DNA of 64,000 nt from Taeniopygia guttata (GCF_048771995.1 NC_133032.1:18429001-18493000); one strand, 5' to 3'. Positions 36,971-50,700 are shown, counted from the first letter of the stretch. Notes: generated by a model from the letters alone, not told the origin. Numbers and translations: made by a program.

Positions 36971-39900
36971 AAAGAGATGCTGTTCTCCCTACCACTGAAG
37001 TAGTTGTGGGGTTTTTTTTAAGATGTGAGAATACTAACCTTTTTTATTTTGAATTTTTGCCCCAACGCCTTCTTATACAAACAACCTTTTTTAAAATACA
37101 ATTTACAAAACTGTTTCTTAAAAAAGGTTTTATGGTAGTAATATGCTGCTCATAATGCTTTTGCAGTGCAAACTTCTGACTATAAGAACTTTCTGTTACC
37201 TTGCAACAAACTTTGTTTATCAGGCAAATACATATCTTAATATTCTGAACTAGTCCATCTAATGAATTTTACAGGCTCTGGTCCTACAAGTCAATGAAAA
37301 CTCAATTGTTTTTGTGACTAGTTAAAAGTAGCAGAGAAAAGATGGAAATACAGACCAGTAGGGTTGTCTTCACCACTTTTAAGTTCTAATGCAAGTTTTT
37401 TGGGGTGTGAGGTTATCCCCTTTTATGCTAAGTATTAATGGGTGAAATAATCACTTCAAACTGTCTTGCTTTAAATCAGCGTAGGGTTGAAAAGACAACT
37501 ACAGTGTCTACTTCTAGGCAGTTGCTAAAAGCAGACCTGTCTTAAAAATCTTGCTGACCAGCTTGTGCTCTGCACTCAGGGCTTTGTGTTACTTTGTGAA
37601 AAGCTCACTGCAGTGTCTGATGCCAGTTACACACACTGTGTCATTCCGAAATAGAAGAGGAAGGGAAGAATTTCCTATCTGTCAGAAGAATGCATTGTGG
37701 CATTCCAGTTAGTATCTTCATTGCTACCTTGTAGTTCTATTTAAATACCACCCCCACCCTTGGAAAAACCACCCCAAACTACTAAACAAGAGACCTACAA
37801 GCAAACAAAACAAACACCCCAAACTCGCCCAAAATGTCCTTCATAAAGCTTTCAAAATAGTCCTTAGGAAGCAGAGTTTCTAACTAGTGTTGTGTTAGAA
37901 ATGCTAGACACAGCTGCATGGAGCAATGTTCTGTGGCTTTTGATACTCTTTGCTGATTAACTTCAACCCACAGCAGATGGATTCATTGCATTTTCCCAAC
38001 ATGGGTGTTTTAAATAATTATTTAGTTACTAAGTTGAAAAAAAAATTATTCTGTCGTAAAATACTTGGTTATTTTTGTCTTTGGTTATTCTTGTTCAGAA
38101 AAAGTCCTGCATCACCGATTTCATTTGCATTCACTTTTTTGACTTAAACGTTTATTAAAATCCTGATGTTAATATGTGTATATTTTAATGATTTACTGCT
38201 CTGCAAAAATGTTTTAAAAAAGTAATAGTATCATAGTTGTGACATACATAGAAAAAAATCGCTCTATTTTTTATCAACATTATACTGCAGAAAAAATGCT
38301 GGCTTTTGCACACTACTCAGAGAAAGAGGCACTTTTTTAAAAGTTAGAGAAGTATGCTTAAAACTTTAGTAGTATTCTTCTAAAGATATTTAAAGCCTTA
38401 TTTATATGATGTTATAATTATTATATTTTATGATATGTACTTTGAAATAAAAATAGGTATATTGCTTTTTGATACTATTTTTGTACTTGTGTTTTTTCTA
38501 CAGAAACTAAGTAATGACATGACCCTCAGCTAGCTGACTGACTGACTGAAAACGTGACTAGACATGGTTCCTGTGGACAGTGACAGCTTTTTTCAGTGAC
38601 AACTTTTTTTTTTGTTAATTGTTACTTAGTTGATTTCTCTATGATCCTTTTTCTTTCTGAATATGCAGACATACAGCTTTGAAAATGATGTAGGCATTAA
38701 TGATGTAAACTGGTGGTTGTTCTTGTAATAGTATATAACCTTGTATTACAGAAATAGCTCTTGTTTTTACCTGAATCCTTCCTTATAAGATGGAAATTAC
38801 AACAATGGAGGAAATAAAGGAGCCAGCATTTTCTGACTTGAGTGGTTGATTGATAATAATTCAGATTCTGTTAAAATAGAAGACATCTCTCATGATCCAA
38901 ATTGCATTGAAAAGTGAAGTACAGCAGTTAATTCAAAGAAAATGAAGCAACTTTAACAATGCTAGCAGACATGACAGTATTAATCTAGATTTAAGAAAAT
39001 AATTCAAAGTACATTCTTAAATATTTTGTTACTTTGGGCCACAATTATTTGTTCTGCTGTTTAGTTAAAGGAACTCTGTCAGACTACCAAAACTTCTTAC
39101 ATTTATGCTTTCTTTTGGCTATAACTGCAGGGGAACTGTAGAGTCTAGGGCTGTGGGTTTGTTTTTGTTAGTTTTGAGGGATTGGCGTGTTTGTTGGTTT
39201 TTTTTTCCGAAAGCTTTCAATGCATATGTTCAAGTAAGAAGTGGACAAGTCAAGTTTGCAGCAGGATGAAGACAATTTTAGCACTAATGGAGAGTAAATG
39301 AAGATAGTTCAAATAAGTATGTGCACAGATAACTTTCAAATGCCATTACTTTTCCATGTATTCCTGTATACTACTTGTTGAATTGGAAATATCCTGGTTA
39401 TTAAAATATGATATACAGATAAAATTGATTAATTCTACTTTTATGCACTCTAAAGAAGCATGCCCTTGGGTGCTTCCTGCTTCCCAGCATCTCCATTATG
39501 GTCCCTTCATCAATTGCTTCAGAAGTTTAAATTCAAAGTAGCAAACCATGTATTTAAAAAGACCCATTTTTTCTTTTTTAAAAGAATATCAGAATTAAAA
39601 TTCTCAAATGGGAACAAGTTGCAGAATAAAGGTTGCCTGAGAAACCTTTTCCTTCCCTCCATTCCAGTAGTACCTGTTAAAAACCAGTCCTTGATGACTC
39701 ACCAGCAGTTCTTTTCCCCAGCTGCAGTTGTTTCATTCAGCACAAATAGAATTGAATAAGGGCTGCATGGGTGAACCAGGCTGTAAAATTCCTGCTGAAT
39801 TTGGTGTAGCTGTTAAAAATCAGTGAAAAAAAATTTATGGTTGAGCCTGGAGAATTGGATCCTGTCTCTTACTCTAGCCCAAAGGTTGGTTGTAAGAAGG

Positions 39901-42900
39901 GTTGCCATTTCTCTTGTGTTCCCCTGAAAAAGTTCCAGTTTGGGTTTTCTGTTTGTTTATTTGGATGGTTTTGTTTTGTTTTTCCATCTTTCATGGTAAA
40001 TTTCAAGTAGCATTTGGGAATTTTCTGTATTTGCACAGGGAAAACAGAAAGTCTGACTAGGTTGCCATAAATCCCAAACTCCAGAGCTATCAGGCAATGC
40101 CTTTACATCCTAAACTGTACAGTCAATGTGTGCAGTGAGTCCAGTATTTTCAGAGAGAATCAGTCCTGTTCTGTGGACATGGAGAGACAGCACACTCTTA
40201 CAGAAGGTCTGGCACATGCTGCAGAACCTGGATGCTGTGGTGGATCTCCACAGGTGAAATCCTGAGAATCCCTGTATAGGCAGCTGAAAAAACCCCAAAT
40301 TCTCATTTGTGTGGTAGAATTGGTCTCTTGATGAGTCTCCTGTACCAAGATCCCCGGCTTAGTGGGGTGGATGCCTGTATCTTTAGGGGGTATAAACATC
40401 CCCAGGAGGGTAAACACTCAAAAATTAAGTAACTGGTGGTGGTGTTTGGCCATCCAAGATGGGAAGGAAGAATCATGTTGGAATGTCCTAATGGTTGCTT
40501 GAGGGAGCATTCAACACACACAGAAGGTTCAAAGATGCCCTTTACAGCCTGAAGGGATGTTACAAATTGGAACAGTGCCATTTTCTAGTTGTTCTCAGTC
40601 TTGTTTTTATTACTTCCTGTCTCTGGGAACAGTGGGCTACTGCACTCCCTGGGCATGGAAGATCAGTACTCTGTATGCAGTCTTGCTTTGGGCTGTGGAG
40701 CTCCCTTCCCAGCTTGTTCAGTCAGGTCTGCAACTGAAGAGAATTGGGCTGGAGCTCAAAAAAACCTTTTTTCCATTTTCATTTCTAAGGGTTCAAGACA
40801 CTGTAGAGTTTGGTTTTCAGGTGTCTCCCTTTTAGTCACTGCTGAATCAGACTATCAAAAATTACTCGCATGGAGTCATTTTTAGTATTCAGGTAAAGGT
40901 TTTTAGAACATACTTAGAATAAAGTCATTGCTCTCAGTGTATTTCCTGAAAACATGCATGTTCTATTCTTTGGCTAAATAACAGTTTGTGCAAATACACT
41001 TTTGATTGGTTATGATATCATCGCTGCCTGTTTAATTGTTACATAGCACTGCTGATAAGTGGCAGGCTGCTTTTCTAGGTCCTTTCATTGGTAAGTAAAA
41101 ACTTGATCTGCTGTGAGAATGAGCTGTAGGTTCCTGTACTGGAAAAAAAACTGTCACTCATAATTCCCTTTGATGCTGGTGAATGAATTGGCCAAAACTG
41201 TCTGAGGTTTCTGGTGTGTTATTTTGCAGTATCAGTGCTTTAACGTTGGTAAGTAGAAGTTAGCGTGCTTACCTATAAGTGACTTAGATTTCAGCTGTGT
41301 TCATCAGCCATGGTTTCTGTTGGTGTTGAACAAGACATTTGTACCATTGAAAATTAGATAATTGAGATTTCACAAAAAAATGAGATTTCACAAATCACAC
41401 TAAATTATGTCCAGTAGAAATAATTTTATGATTATAAAAAATTAAGAAATAAATACTGCTATAAGATTTTGATTTAATCTACTTTAACAGTATATATCTG
41501 CCTGCTCCCATAGCTGAATTCTTTGATTAGGAGTTTTTCTTGAAATTCTGCAGACCTTGGGAAGGTGGAGCTTCATCCAACACAAAGTATGGGATATCCA
41601 AATCCAGTGTTAACATGAAATGTCTAATACACAGTATCTGCAGGACTTCAGTAAGACTGAAGAGTTAACTGCTGATCAGACCTTACTCTATATTTAGAGA
41701 AAGTGTTTACAAATCCTAAGCTTGGGAGTACATAAGTTTCACTGGAAATTCTTCCAGCTCTTCTGACCAAGTTCTGTCTTTGGAAAGTGCTAGTGAGTAA
41801 TTTTTTTAGATGCCATTTTAAAAGATAGAGGGCAATGTTAACAGAGCAGAGTATGTGGACATTAGAACCATTGAAAATGCAAATATATGCTGGAAATATT
41901 TTCTAAACTTGAAATTATAAGCAGCTTCACAAACAAAATTGCAAAATGGCTGAAAGTTATTTTAAGTGTTGGAATGCTGGTTATCCTCATGCTGGGCACA
42001 GTAAATCCCCTTTCTTACGTGTCTGTTATAGCTAAGGATAGTAGGAATGAAGTTATGTTTAATCAGCAAAACAAAATCAAAGGCGTTGACGTGAATATAT
42101 GCAGTGCGTGTTTTGATCCACTGTTATTTTTAAATTTTAATCAAATCCACAAAATTCGCTTGTATTCTGAATTCACTTCTCATAATCATGTGGTGGGACA
42201 TTAAAATTTGCTGCCTTTCTTCTATGTGGTAACATAACAACTAAGCTACTTAAAATTTTGGCCAGAATTTTAGACGTGGGTTGTCCATAAACAGCTATCA
42301 CTAAGTTTTACCCTTTGCCTGTTTAAAGGCCAAGGATACAAAAATGGCCTCGATGCCCATATATAGCATTCTTGGAATTTTATCCTGGACGCACTCTGAA
42401 ACTCTTGGAAGCTGAGTAATCTCTGTTTTTCCCATACCTCTGTATGTATTTTTTCAGTTGCATACATGCATTTTCTAGTTTCACATTATCATATAAAGGG
42501 ACTGGAACTGTACACAGCACTCAAGTGCAAAGACATTTATGCAGAGTTGTAATGAGCTTTCCTACTTTGTTTTCTGCTGCTTTGGAAGCAAATTCTAACA
42601 CAACACTGTTTGCCTTTTGGACTATTGCTGAGTAGCAAACCAATGTTTGCTGAAAACTACTCACAATGACTCCAAGTAATAAAGGCTAATTTATAGCCCA
42701 TTATTATGTAAGTTTAGTTAGGGTTATTTTCATTACTGTTTACGTAAGTTGCTATTTATTGACAGACTTTCAGGCACCATCTCATTGCCCTATTGCTCAC
42801 TATTGTCAGATCTTTTTACAGCTGCTCAGAGTCAGTTTTCGTTTTGCCTACTATGCGTAATTTTGCATCATCAGGAAACTGTTTTCACACAAGTAATTTT

Positions 42901-44270
42901 AGGCTATTTAGGTGCAACAGTGCTCATCTAGAAGTATTCTAAGCAATTCAGCCCTAAAGAGGACTCAAAGAGGAAAGTAAATAATGTTGTGTTCGGTGGT
43001 CAGTATCTGTCCAAAAGGGGAAGTGGATCTGGTTACTGGATCTGGTCCTAATGGCAGCTGTGCTTTCTTCTTTCATCTCCAGCCACTCCTGGAGATGGCT
43101 CTTCACTCCTGTGGCACTCCTCTATTCTAAGGCACATTCAGTTTCCATCAGCTGGTGCCTGCCTTTTCACAGCTTCTGCCTGCTATGAGCCTGGCTCCCA
43201 AGGTCTCCCTCCTCTACTTTTAAATGCTCTTTGGTGCTCTACTTCATGCTTTTTCTTCAGAGCACCTCAGTTCACTTGTTATTACTACTGTACTCTTACA
43301 GATTTTCATAATTCAATGAATTTGCAAAAATGCAAAGTGTAGTTTACAAAAATCCGCATTAAAAATGTGTCTCTTACCTATGCCTTGCCTAAGGGTACCA
43401 TTTTGCCAAACGCACACCCCACTAACAATAAATGACAGCAATGAAACCACGATATTGCTTATTACAGGAGAAAATAAAAGTATTTTCTTAAAGTTCTGTA
43501 AGTAAGTATTTTCAATGTCCATAGATCTGGTTATCCTCAGCACAGGGCTGGTAAACAAACATTTAATTTTATATTTAGTAAACTTCCCTGCTGCCTGATG
43601 TAAAGAATGGGAATGATTACAGTTATCCAAGAATCAGTTCTGTTAAGAACTGTATGTTCTATATAAGTTCTATCAGTTAAGACCTTGGAAGATGAGGGTA
43701 CCCGTGTGCATGCACAGCACTTTGTCATCCACCATCTATGTAACGTAACTGTGTTATTTTAAAACAGTATTTAAGCTGCCCTTCTACATGTTTGTTTCTC
43801 TTTGGTTTAAGTATGGGCAAATCAGTGAAAAAAACCCTCAAACTCCTCTGTAGAATAACCACGTAAGAATTTGGTTATCAAGATTGTTAGAATATTAGAG
43901 AGTAAGTTGTTCGGAAACAAGTGAGCAATAGTTTTCAACTCTAACAATAGAGTTTTCTGGAATTTCTTTCAGGTCACAGTGATGTCTTGTCTGAAATGGT
44001 GTTTTTGAATGAACCTTAAGACACCTCTATCTCCCCGCCCTGTTATTTATTTCTTTTAGAAGAAAATTAAGTGACTACATTCCGGGAATTTAAAGATCAT
44101 AATTGTGTGAAACACTGTTACAGTCATCAAAGGACTTTGCCCACTGTGGCGAAGTCTCAAAAGAAGCTGCATGAAGCCCATCCTGCCCAAATCTGGGGAA
44201 CTGAACTGTAGGTTAAAATACCTGATGGGAAGGATAAAGGTGGTACTATTGTCCAATTATCTCAGGCCTA
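36971..44270. other. intergenic, no gene recognised
   Basis: AT-rich sequence lies between RBM45 and the LTR-like region. The longest open frame (41,887-42,204, 105 codons, plus) has no recognisable domain. Small local features are a (GACT)n-type run near 38,533-38,548 and a tandem copy of GAGATTTCACAAA near 41,363-41,395. No CR1 or tRNA is evident. Confidence 0.65.
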
Positions 44271-44279
44271 AGGAGAAGT

Positions 44280-45160
44280 AAACAAGGCTGGGGAAGAAGA
44301 ATGTATCCACAAGGAAAGCTGTGCTGGAACATCAGCTCTGGCTGGGTCTGGCGGGGGGAGCCATAGCTACAGACTTACTTGCTGAAGTGAGGTTTACATT
44401 CTTCCCCCCATGGCCGGGGTGGGTGGGGAGAGGTTTTGGGGATGTGGTGTTGAAGCCTCTGCTCCACATGAGACTGAGGGAATGAACACGCACCCTTGGA
44501 GGCTACAAGCTGGGCTTTGAGCCAGGTAAGAAGCAGACCCTCCAGAGAAGATGGTGTTGCCAGCTGTCATCAGCCCAGTTGTGACACTTCTGCTGCCCCT
44601 CCTTGGGGCAGGTCACATCCACACAGGACATAAACATTCACACCCATGCATCCCTTGTGATGGGGCATAACTGGCTCGGCTTTGCTGATGCCAGAGGCAG
44701 CTGTCATGTGTAAGCCATAAGCACCTGCAGACTAATTTCTGAGACCTTCCACCAAGGGACTGCACAGGGTCCACAATGTTGCAAAAGATCTGATGTTGCA
44801 AAAGACGGTGTAAAACATCCCTTCCCGTGAAGGGGAGCTGCTTGGGCATTCCCATGGACACCTGAAGGTATTAACCCATTGAACTCTACATTTCATGGCA
44901 CCCCCCACTATGGAGAAGACCAGAAGAGGATTAAGAGGATGCCATCTGGATCCACAGGTGGTGGTATCTTTCTATCACAGTGATATCTCTCTTTCATGCT
45001 CTTTCCTTCTGACTCCCCCTGCTTCTTTTTTCCTTATTTTTCTCTCTTTCCTGCCCCGTCCCTTCCATTTGCTGGTAAATAATATCCAGTGTACTACTGA
45101 CATTGGCACATTGCCTTGTTTGCACCTTAACTGGGGGAGAGGCATCGCTCTCTAATAATC
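44280..45160 (+). mobile_element. possible LTR remnant (avian ERV type)
   Basis: The sequence resembles songbird endogenous retrovirus LTRs in style: a GC-richer body, a run reading CACAGGTGGTGGTATC, pyrimidine-rich stretches (45,000-45,060) and a TGGTAAATAATATCC poly(A)-like segment. No clear ends or target duplication were found, and no internal retroviral region is evident. It is fossil sequence and the family assignment is tentative. Confidence 0.35.
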
Positions 45161-45326
45161 CAATCTTAAATGTGTTCTATAATGTATGTGGCTCTGTATT
45201 TAACCTTTCTGAGGATTTTACATGAAACTTACTCTTACACCCACCAAAGTCCTGCTTAATGCTTTTCCTGCTCTAGCTCTTGGAAACTGAACATCAAAAG
45301 GGAAAAAAAAAGTGTTACTTTGTTGC

Positions 45327-45640
45327 TGTTGAGGCAGGACAGGAACAGAAGAACTCAGTCAGAAGGCTAGATGAAGTGAACTCCAACTGATTTATTTCAA
45401 ATACATCACTCTTTTATAGAGAGCATTGTGCAGACTAATTTCATTGGTCTTAACGTAAAAACATCTCACACCATTGGTGTGCAGTGAGTGACGCACGGTG
45501 GCAGAACATATCTATAAACAACATGAACAACAAGAGAGATAGAGAATTACTTACATTCCTTTGCAACTCTTTCTCAGGCCCTGCCTGGCAGAAACCTCTC
45601 TTTTTTTCTCTGACTGAACTGAGAATACCCATATTACTTA
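45327..45640 (-). mobile_element. solo LTR of an endogenous retrovirus, minus strand
   Basis: Read on the minus strand, the order is a TATA box (CTCTATAAAAGAG), then a poly(A) signal (GAAATAAATCAG) about 10 bases further on, then a U5-like stretch ending CTGCCTCAACA at 45,327. This is the order expected of U3-R-U5. The U3 start is not sharply defined and I give about 45,640. No second LTR or internal genes were seen, so it appears to be a lone, old LTR. It lies next to the LTR-like block on the plus strand. Confidence 0.6.
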
Positions 45641-46779
45641 ATGAATTTCCTAGCTTTATTCAACCATATTTAAAATGACACTTGCAGGTTCAGCTGAAAG
45701 AATAAAGCTTTTTTTCCAGGAAGCTTATCTGAGAAGTTACACAAAAAACACTATGTCAAGGGATCCTTTTATGGAAGTCTCTTCTCTCATAGGAAAATGA
45801 CTATGGCTTTAGTATGCCAGGGTGCCTTTTTTTTGCACAATAATACTACCAAATCTACAGCTGCTAGTTTGGGCAATAGGAAAAACATAAATCAGCATCA
45901 CACAGCCTGTCTTTGCCTAATGAATAATGTAGGTTCAATAATTTATAGAATTCTGTAAATCTACTTTTTTTCTGCGGTATTTGCCCTTTTCCCCCATTCT
46001 CTTATTGAAATTTGCTGGCGGTGGCATCTAGTTCTCCAGGGATTTTAATTGATTTTCTTGGACAATGACATCTATTTCCAATCTTGTTACCGTGAACCAG
46101 AGAGCAGGGCTGAGGTGGGGGATGTAAATAGTGTGAGTACAGTTTGCTGAGAGAGGCCTCAGAGCCATCTCTGGAGGGCAGGAGGTGCACCAGCCCTGGG
46201 GACAGCGAGTAACCAGGCCCGAGCAGAAGGACCAGGGTGCCAGAAGCACATCACTTACCAGACAGATGAGGTTACAACCTGCCTGCTCCACAGCAGGGTG
46301 ACCTGTTCCACTCCATGGGTTCTCTACACAACACAGTCCAGCTTCCCCTTTCCAAAGGTGTGTTTAAACTATCAAGGATGTTGAAAAGGCTGTGATGGAG
46401 GATCTACAGGGGAAAAAAGCAACTCCGCATCCCCAAAAAGCCAACCTACCAAAACAAAACAACCCTCAAAAACCTAACACAAATTAAATCAGAGGAGTAA
46501 TTTCTACGGCAGCCTTCTGGCGCGTGTAATGTGTTTTTTTACAACCTCCCATTATCAGATGACAAAGATTGATCAGCTAACGCAGTGACTACTGCGGGAG
46601 GGTGACGGTGCAAGGCTGGGTGTCGTGCTTGTGTCACCAAGGCTGGGTGGGGAAAGGCGCTTAGGCTACTGCTGCCAGCCCGGTCCCTCGGCGGCACCCC
46701 TTTGTCTGACACCGTCCCCCCGCCCCTGGCACGGAGGTCCCTCTCGCTCCAGCACAGCACGTGCTTTCCCGTTTAATTC
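45641..46779. other. sequence upstream of the putative OSBPL6 island
   Basis: No gene recognised. A somewhat GC-richer patch lies at about 46,080-46,320. CG density increases from about 46,600. Confidence 0.5.
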
Positions 46780-47600
46780 CAGACCTGATGTCATGACCGG
46801 AGCCCGTTACGCGGTCCCCGCCGGTGCCCGGTTTCTCCGACGCGCCGGCAGCATCTGGACTCGGGGCTCCGCTTGGCGCAGCGGGCACGGCGAGGCGAGG
46901 TGCGCGCCGAGCCCGGCGCCGCCCCGCCGCTGCGCGCAGAGGGCCGCGGCCGCGCTCGGCCGAGCATCCCGCGCCGCCGGCCCCGCCAGCCCGGCCCCGC
47001 AGCCGGGCCCCGTCCCTGCGCCCGGGCCCGTGGCGCTGCCGCGGGGGCAGGCCGGGCCGCCCGGCGCAGGTGGGTACGGCCGGCGGAGGGCACCTTGGCC
47101 GCGGGCGGGGGCGGGGGGCGGCGCGGCGGGGCTGCGGCTGCCCGCCCCCTCCCTCCTTCCCTGCCTCCGTCAGGCGGGCGGGAGCTGCGGCGGGAGCAGC
47201 GGGAGCGCCGGGGCGCAGCCTCCCGGGCCGCAGCGGGGATGCGCCGCGGATCCCGGCCAGGAGGTGGGCGCGGAGCGGCGGCGCTGGGGGCGCGGGGCCG
47301 GGGCGGCGGGACGGGCCGTGCGGGGAGCCCCGGGTCGGGCGGCGGAGCCGGGCTTGGCGAGCGCCGCGCGGTGCCGGTGCCGCGGCGGTGCCGCCGGGGG
47401 AGGCGGGAGCGGCCGGGGCGCGGCGGCGGTGGCGGCGGCGAGCCCGGGGCCGGGACTGGGGCCGGTGCCGTGGTCCGGCCCGGCCGTGGCTCTGAGGCCC
47501 CGGGGCGCAGCCGGAGCATCCGGACCGGGGGGCCGGGCCGGGGTTACGTAACGGCATCCGCGCAGAGATGCGCCGGTGTCAGCCCCGGCTTCCCTGGCGC
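46758..47600 (+). promoter_or_regulatory. OSBPL6: CpG island, probable OSBPL6 promoter and noncoding first exon
   Basis: A very CG-dense island begins near 46,780 and ends sharply near 47,600. In human the gene following RBM45 on the same strand is OSBPL6, whose first exons are noncoding, so this is the natural candidate for its promoter. That assignment rests on gene order only, because no OSBPL6 coding segment is visible. A good plus-strand donor, CGCAG|GTGGGT, lies at 47,069/47,070. Regulatory words include the palindromic E-box AGCACGTGCT (46,756-46,765) and the D-box TTACGTAA (47,544-47,551). The open frames of 223-308 codons on both strands are GC-rich shadows. Confidence 0.55.
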
Positions 47601-49679
47601 TCCCCGAAGTCCTGATTTTTTTCGCCCTTCCCTGCAGAGCAATTTAAAATGCTCCAATAAACTGTGTGGTCTGTGAGGTTCAGTTGCAGATTAGCTATTG
47701 CCAAGTTGATGCACTCTTAGGATACCTTTTTGTTTTCATTCTGTTTCTCTCCAAAAAAGGGAGGAACGGCCTGTATTCCAAATTTGCTAGCGAGGCTGCA
47801 CATCCCTTCCACGTACTTTGAAGATATATGGATTCATTAAAACTGATGTTTGGAAATCATGTGTTTGCCAGAAGTGCTGGTGCTTAAAATGACTGTATGA
47901 CGTGAGTTTTGCCATTGGCTCGTCATTTCATGTCAGTTTCTAATTGCTGTCGTGTGCTGGGAGGATGCACTGGTGATTCTTCCCGAAAGCGTCAGCAATG
48001 CAGGTACCATGGACTAAAAGTAACTGAAACAAAAGACCTTGCTGGACTTCCCAGAACAAATTAGAAAGCCAAGGTCAAAAATCAAACATCAGTGCAACTT
48101 GTATGGGGTAGCATAAGAGAACAAAAGTATTCACAAATCTTATTTGAGAGTTTAAGTGAAGTGTTCCTTAAATAGACTATTACTCAGTAGATGAAAAAAA
48201 AATGCTTAGTGAAGGTGTGAGGAAATTGCTATTTTAGGACTACAATTAACTATATCAGCTCAATTTTAATGGAACTAGTACATTTAATTGCATTCCTAAC
48301 AGATTTTCTGTTCTCTAGATGATTAACTTGCAGAATGATACTAGCTCAAAGATTAAAATCTCATCAAGTATCTAATGGTTTCTCTACAGTGTAATTGTGT
48401 TTGGTTTATAATAGTTCTTTTCTAATAACCAGCCTTTGCCCATAAAACTGTAGATAGTATAATTAGACTTTTTTATCTTGGTGTAAATGACATGACCTTG
48501 ACCTTTAGAGGTTACACAGATGTCATTGTTATGGATCTTATATGTTTAGTGAAGCATTTTTATGTATAGATAGTAAACACTGTTTTATTTTCTTTTTGTT
48601 TAAAAAGTACACAGGGAGACTACTTTATCTTTTCTCTCCACCTCAGATAATTTAACAGAGATGTGTACAACACTGATTATTTGAAAACCGTAATGGGTTT
48701 ATATTTAAACAACCTTTTCTTTCCAAGTACGTGGCAGGATGTATATCTGGAACACAATATTGGAGGGTTTGTTACTGAAGATTCCCTAAACATTTCCCCT
48801 TGCTGCTGAAGGCTGAAAGAGGTACCCTTTGTTGTACTGTAGTTCATCAAGCGTGCTTCTTCCACTTCCCATTAATTTGCTATTGCGCTCCCAGATCCTG
48901 CAGAGCGCTTAGAGCTGTGCTCTTGGGGGCCTTGCCTGCAGCCTTGCTTATTGCTGGAATATTTTTGCTCTTAGCCCATTCTGGGAGCTCATTCATGAAT
49001 GTCTGTGATGCGAACACTGGTTTGCATATACCTGTAGGAACACACGTGGGGTATTTTTCCAAGTGCTGGTGTTGGAGGGCTGCACTCTGTATATTTATAT
49101 ACTCAGATGTGTTTTTATACAGCCATCAAAACCACAACTTTACTCAGGTGTGAGAGTACCTGTGCATCTGAGAAGCGATTTGGACATTATTACAAAGCTG
49201 CCATGGCTGTGGAAAGGTAAAGCTCCGTGACTTGTATAATAGGGCAGTCCCTGGCCTCCTGCTCTGTTGCAAATGGTGGTAGACATGAGACTGCTCTCCT
49301 TTGCCACTTCTTTCTCCAGTCCACTCTGGAGATGGGAACAGAGCGTTCATACTGCTTCTTCCTTTAGCCCTGTGGCACACGTGTGTGTGGTTGTGTATGT
49401 GTGTACCCTGGGTGCTGTGCATTTCAGCTGAGCCACAGGCTTCTGAAGGATTTCTTAGTGTGATGGAAGTGAATGATTTTGCTCTTGTTCTTTCAAGTCC
49501 ATGGGATATCAGCATGGGTTTTTCCCTGGGAATTAATGCTTCTTTACCATGGGGCTTTGTCTCAGGAGGGCTGTATTTCTTAAGGGACTTTAGTCAGCCT
49601 TCTGTGCCTGTGCCGTGCTGGAGAACCTGCTTCCCTGCAGTGGGAGATGGGAAGGAACTGCCAGCACTTCACTCTAAAG

Positions 49680-49740
49680 ATGTGTGTGTTTATCTTTTTA
49701 ATGTGTGTGTGTTTATATTTTTAATGTGTGTGTATGTATA
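49680..49740. repeat. short minisatellite of about 22 bases
   Basis: A unit of the form GTGTGTGTTTATNTTTTTAA repeats about two and a half times, ending in a TGTGTGTATGTATA tail. Confidence 0.7.
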
Positions 49741-50432
49741 AAATGAGCCTGTCCTAACGATTTAATTAGCCCCTCTGCCTCATATATAGGACAGCAAATG
49801 CTTGTACATTACTCCCATATTTTCTAATTTTTTTTAAAACACTGAACAATTCAAACATTTCCTAGAGATTTCTGGGAGTTTGTTTTTGTTTTTTTTTTTT
49901 TTTTTCCTTTTCCTTGTAACTAAACGTTTTCTGGTTTTGAAGCTTTTGACTATCCTGGTATGGGAAAAGGCAGTGGTTTCTGTAGATAATTTTCATGGGA
50001 AATGTTACTCTGGGTAATTAGACTTCAAAAAGGAATTTCTCAAAGAATTTCCTTCAGACTTTTGTTTCTTTTGTGAGCTAAGTTTAATGGGATTTAAAAA
50101 AATCCTTCGCAGTGGAATACTAAAGTAAATGCTTACTTTTTTTGGGGAGTGGAGGGTGTGTGTGTTTGTGTGTTGAATTTGCCATATCAACTTTCTAGAT
50201 GTTGAAGGAAGCAGCAAAAGGTACACTAGATGAATTAAAGTAAACATGCTTAGGCCATTTGAGGGATGTTGAATTTCTGGCAAATTTAAAATATGGCTTT
50301 GGTCTTATAAAGGAAACTCCAGCTGCCACAAATCTAGTGGAAATACATATATTTAATATATAATGAGGGGTCAGGTAACATGAGCTGACTTTGGTTGTAA
50401 TGTTATGAAGCATTAAGGAATATGTAGTTATA

Positions 50433-50700
50433 GAGTCATAGAATGGTTTGGGTTGGAAGGAACCGTGACAGGTCTGCTGGTCTAACCTCTTGCAATGAAC
50501 AGGCACATTCTTCAGCTAGATCAGTGTGCTCAGAGCCCCAGCCAGCCTGGCCTGGATCTTTCCAGGGATGGGGTCTTGACTACTTCACTGCTTCGGTGTT
50601 TTGTCACCATCATCATCGAAAAACTTATTCCTTGTATCCAGCCTGGATCTACCCTCTTTTAGCTTAAAACCACTACCCCATATCCTATTGCTGTTGTCTT
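50433..50700 (-). mobile_element. CR1 LINE fragment, 3' end, minus strand
   Basis: The plus strand reads AGTCATAGAATGGTTTGGG then TTGGAAGG, the reverse complement of the CR1 3' terminus. It continues through recognisable CR1 segments (GCCTGGATCTTTCCAGGGAT, TCTACCCTCTTTTAGCTTAA) to about 50,700. It is 5'-truncated, as is normal for CR1, and moderately diverged. Confidence 0.85.

Noticed and set aside
41887-42204. A 105-codon plus-strand open frame between RBM45 and the next island
   Set aside because: It has a single hydrophobic stretch but no recognisable family, no nearby promoter and a poor neighbourhood for a gene.
46625-47676. Overlapping open frames of 223-308 codons on both strands
   Set aside because: They are Arg/Ala/Gly/Pro-rich translations of a CpG island in several frames at once, with no domain. 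OSBPL6 first exons are expected to be noncoding.
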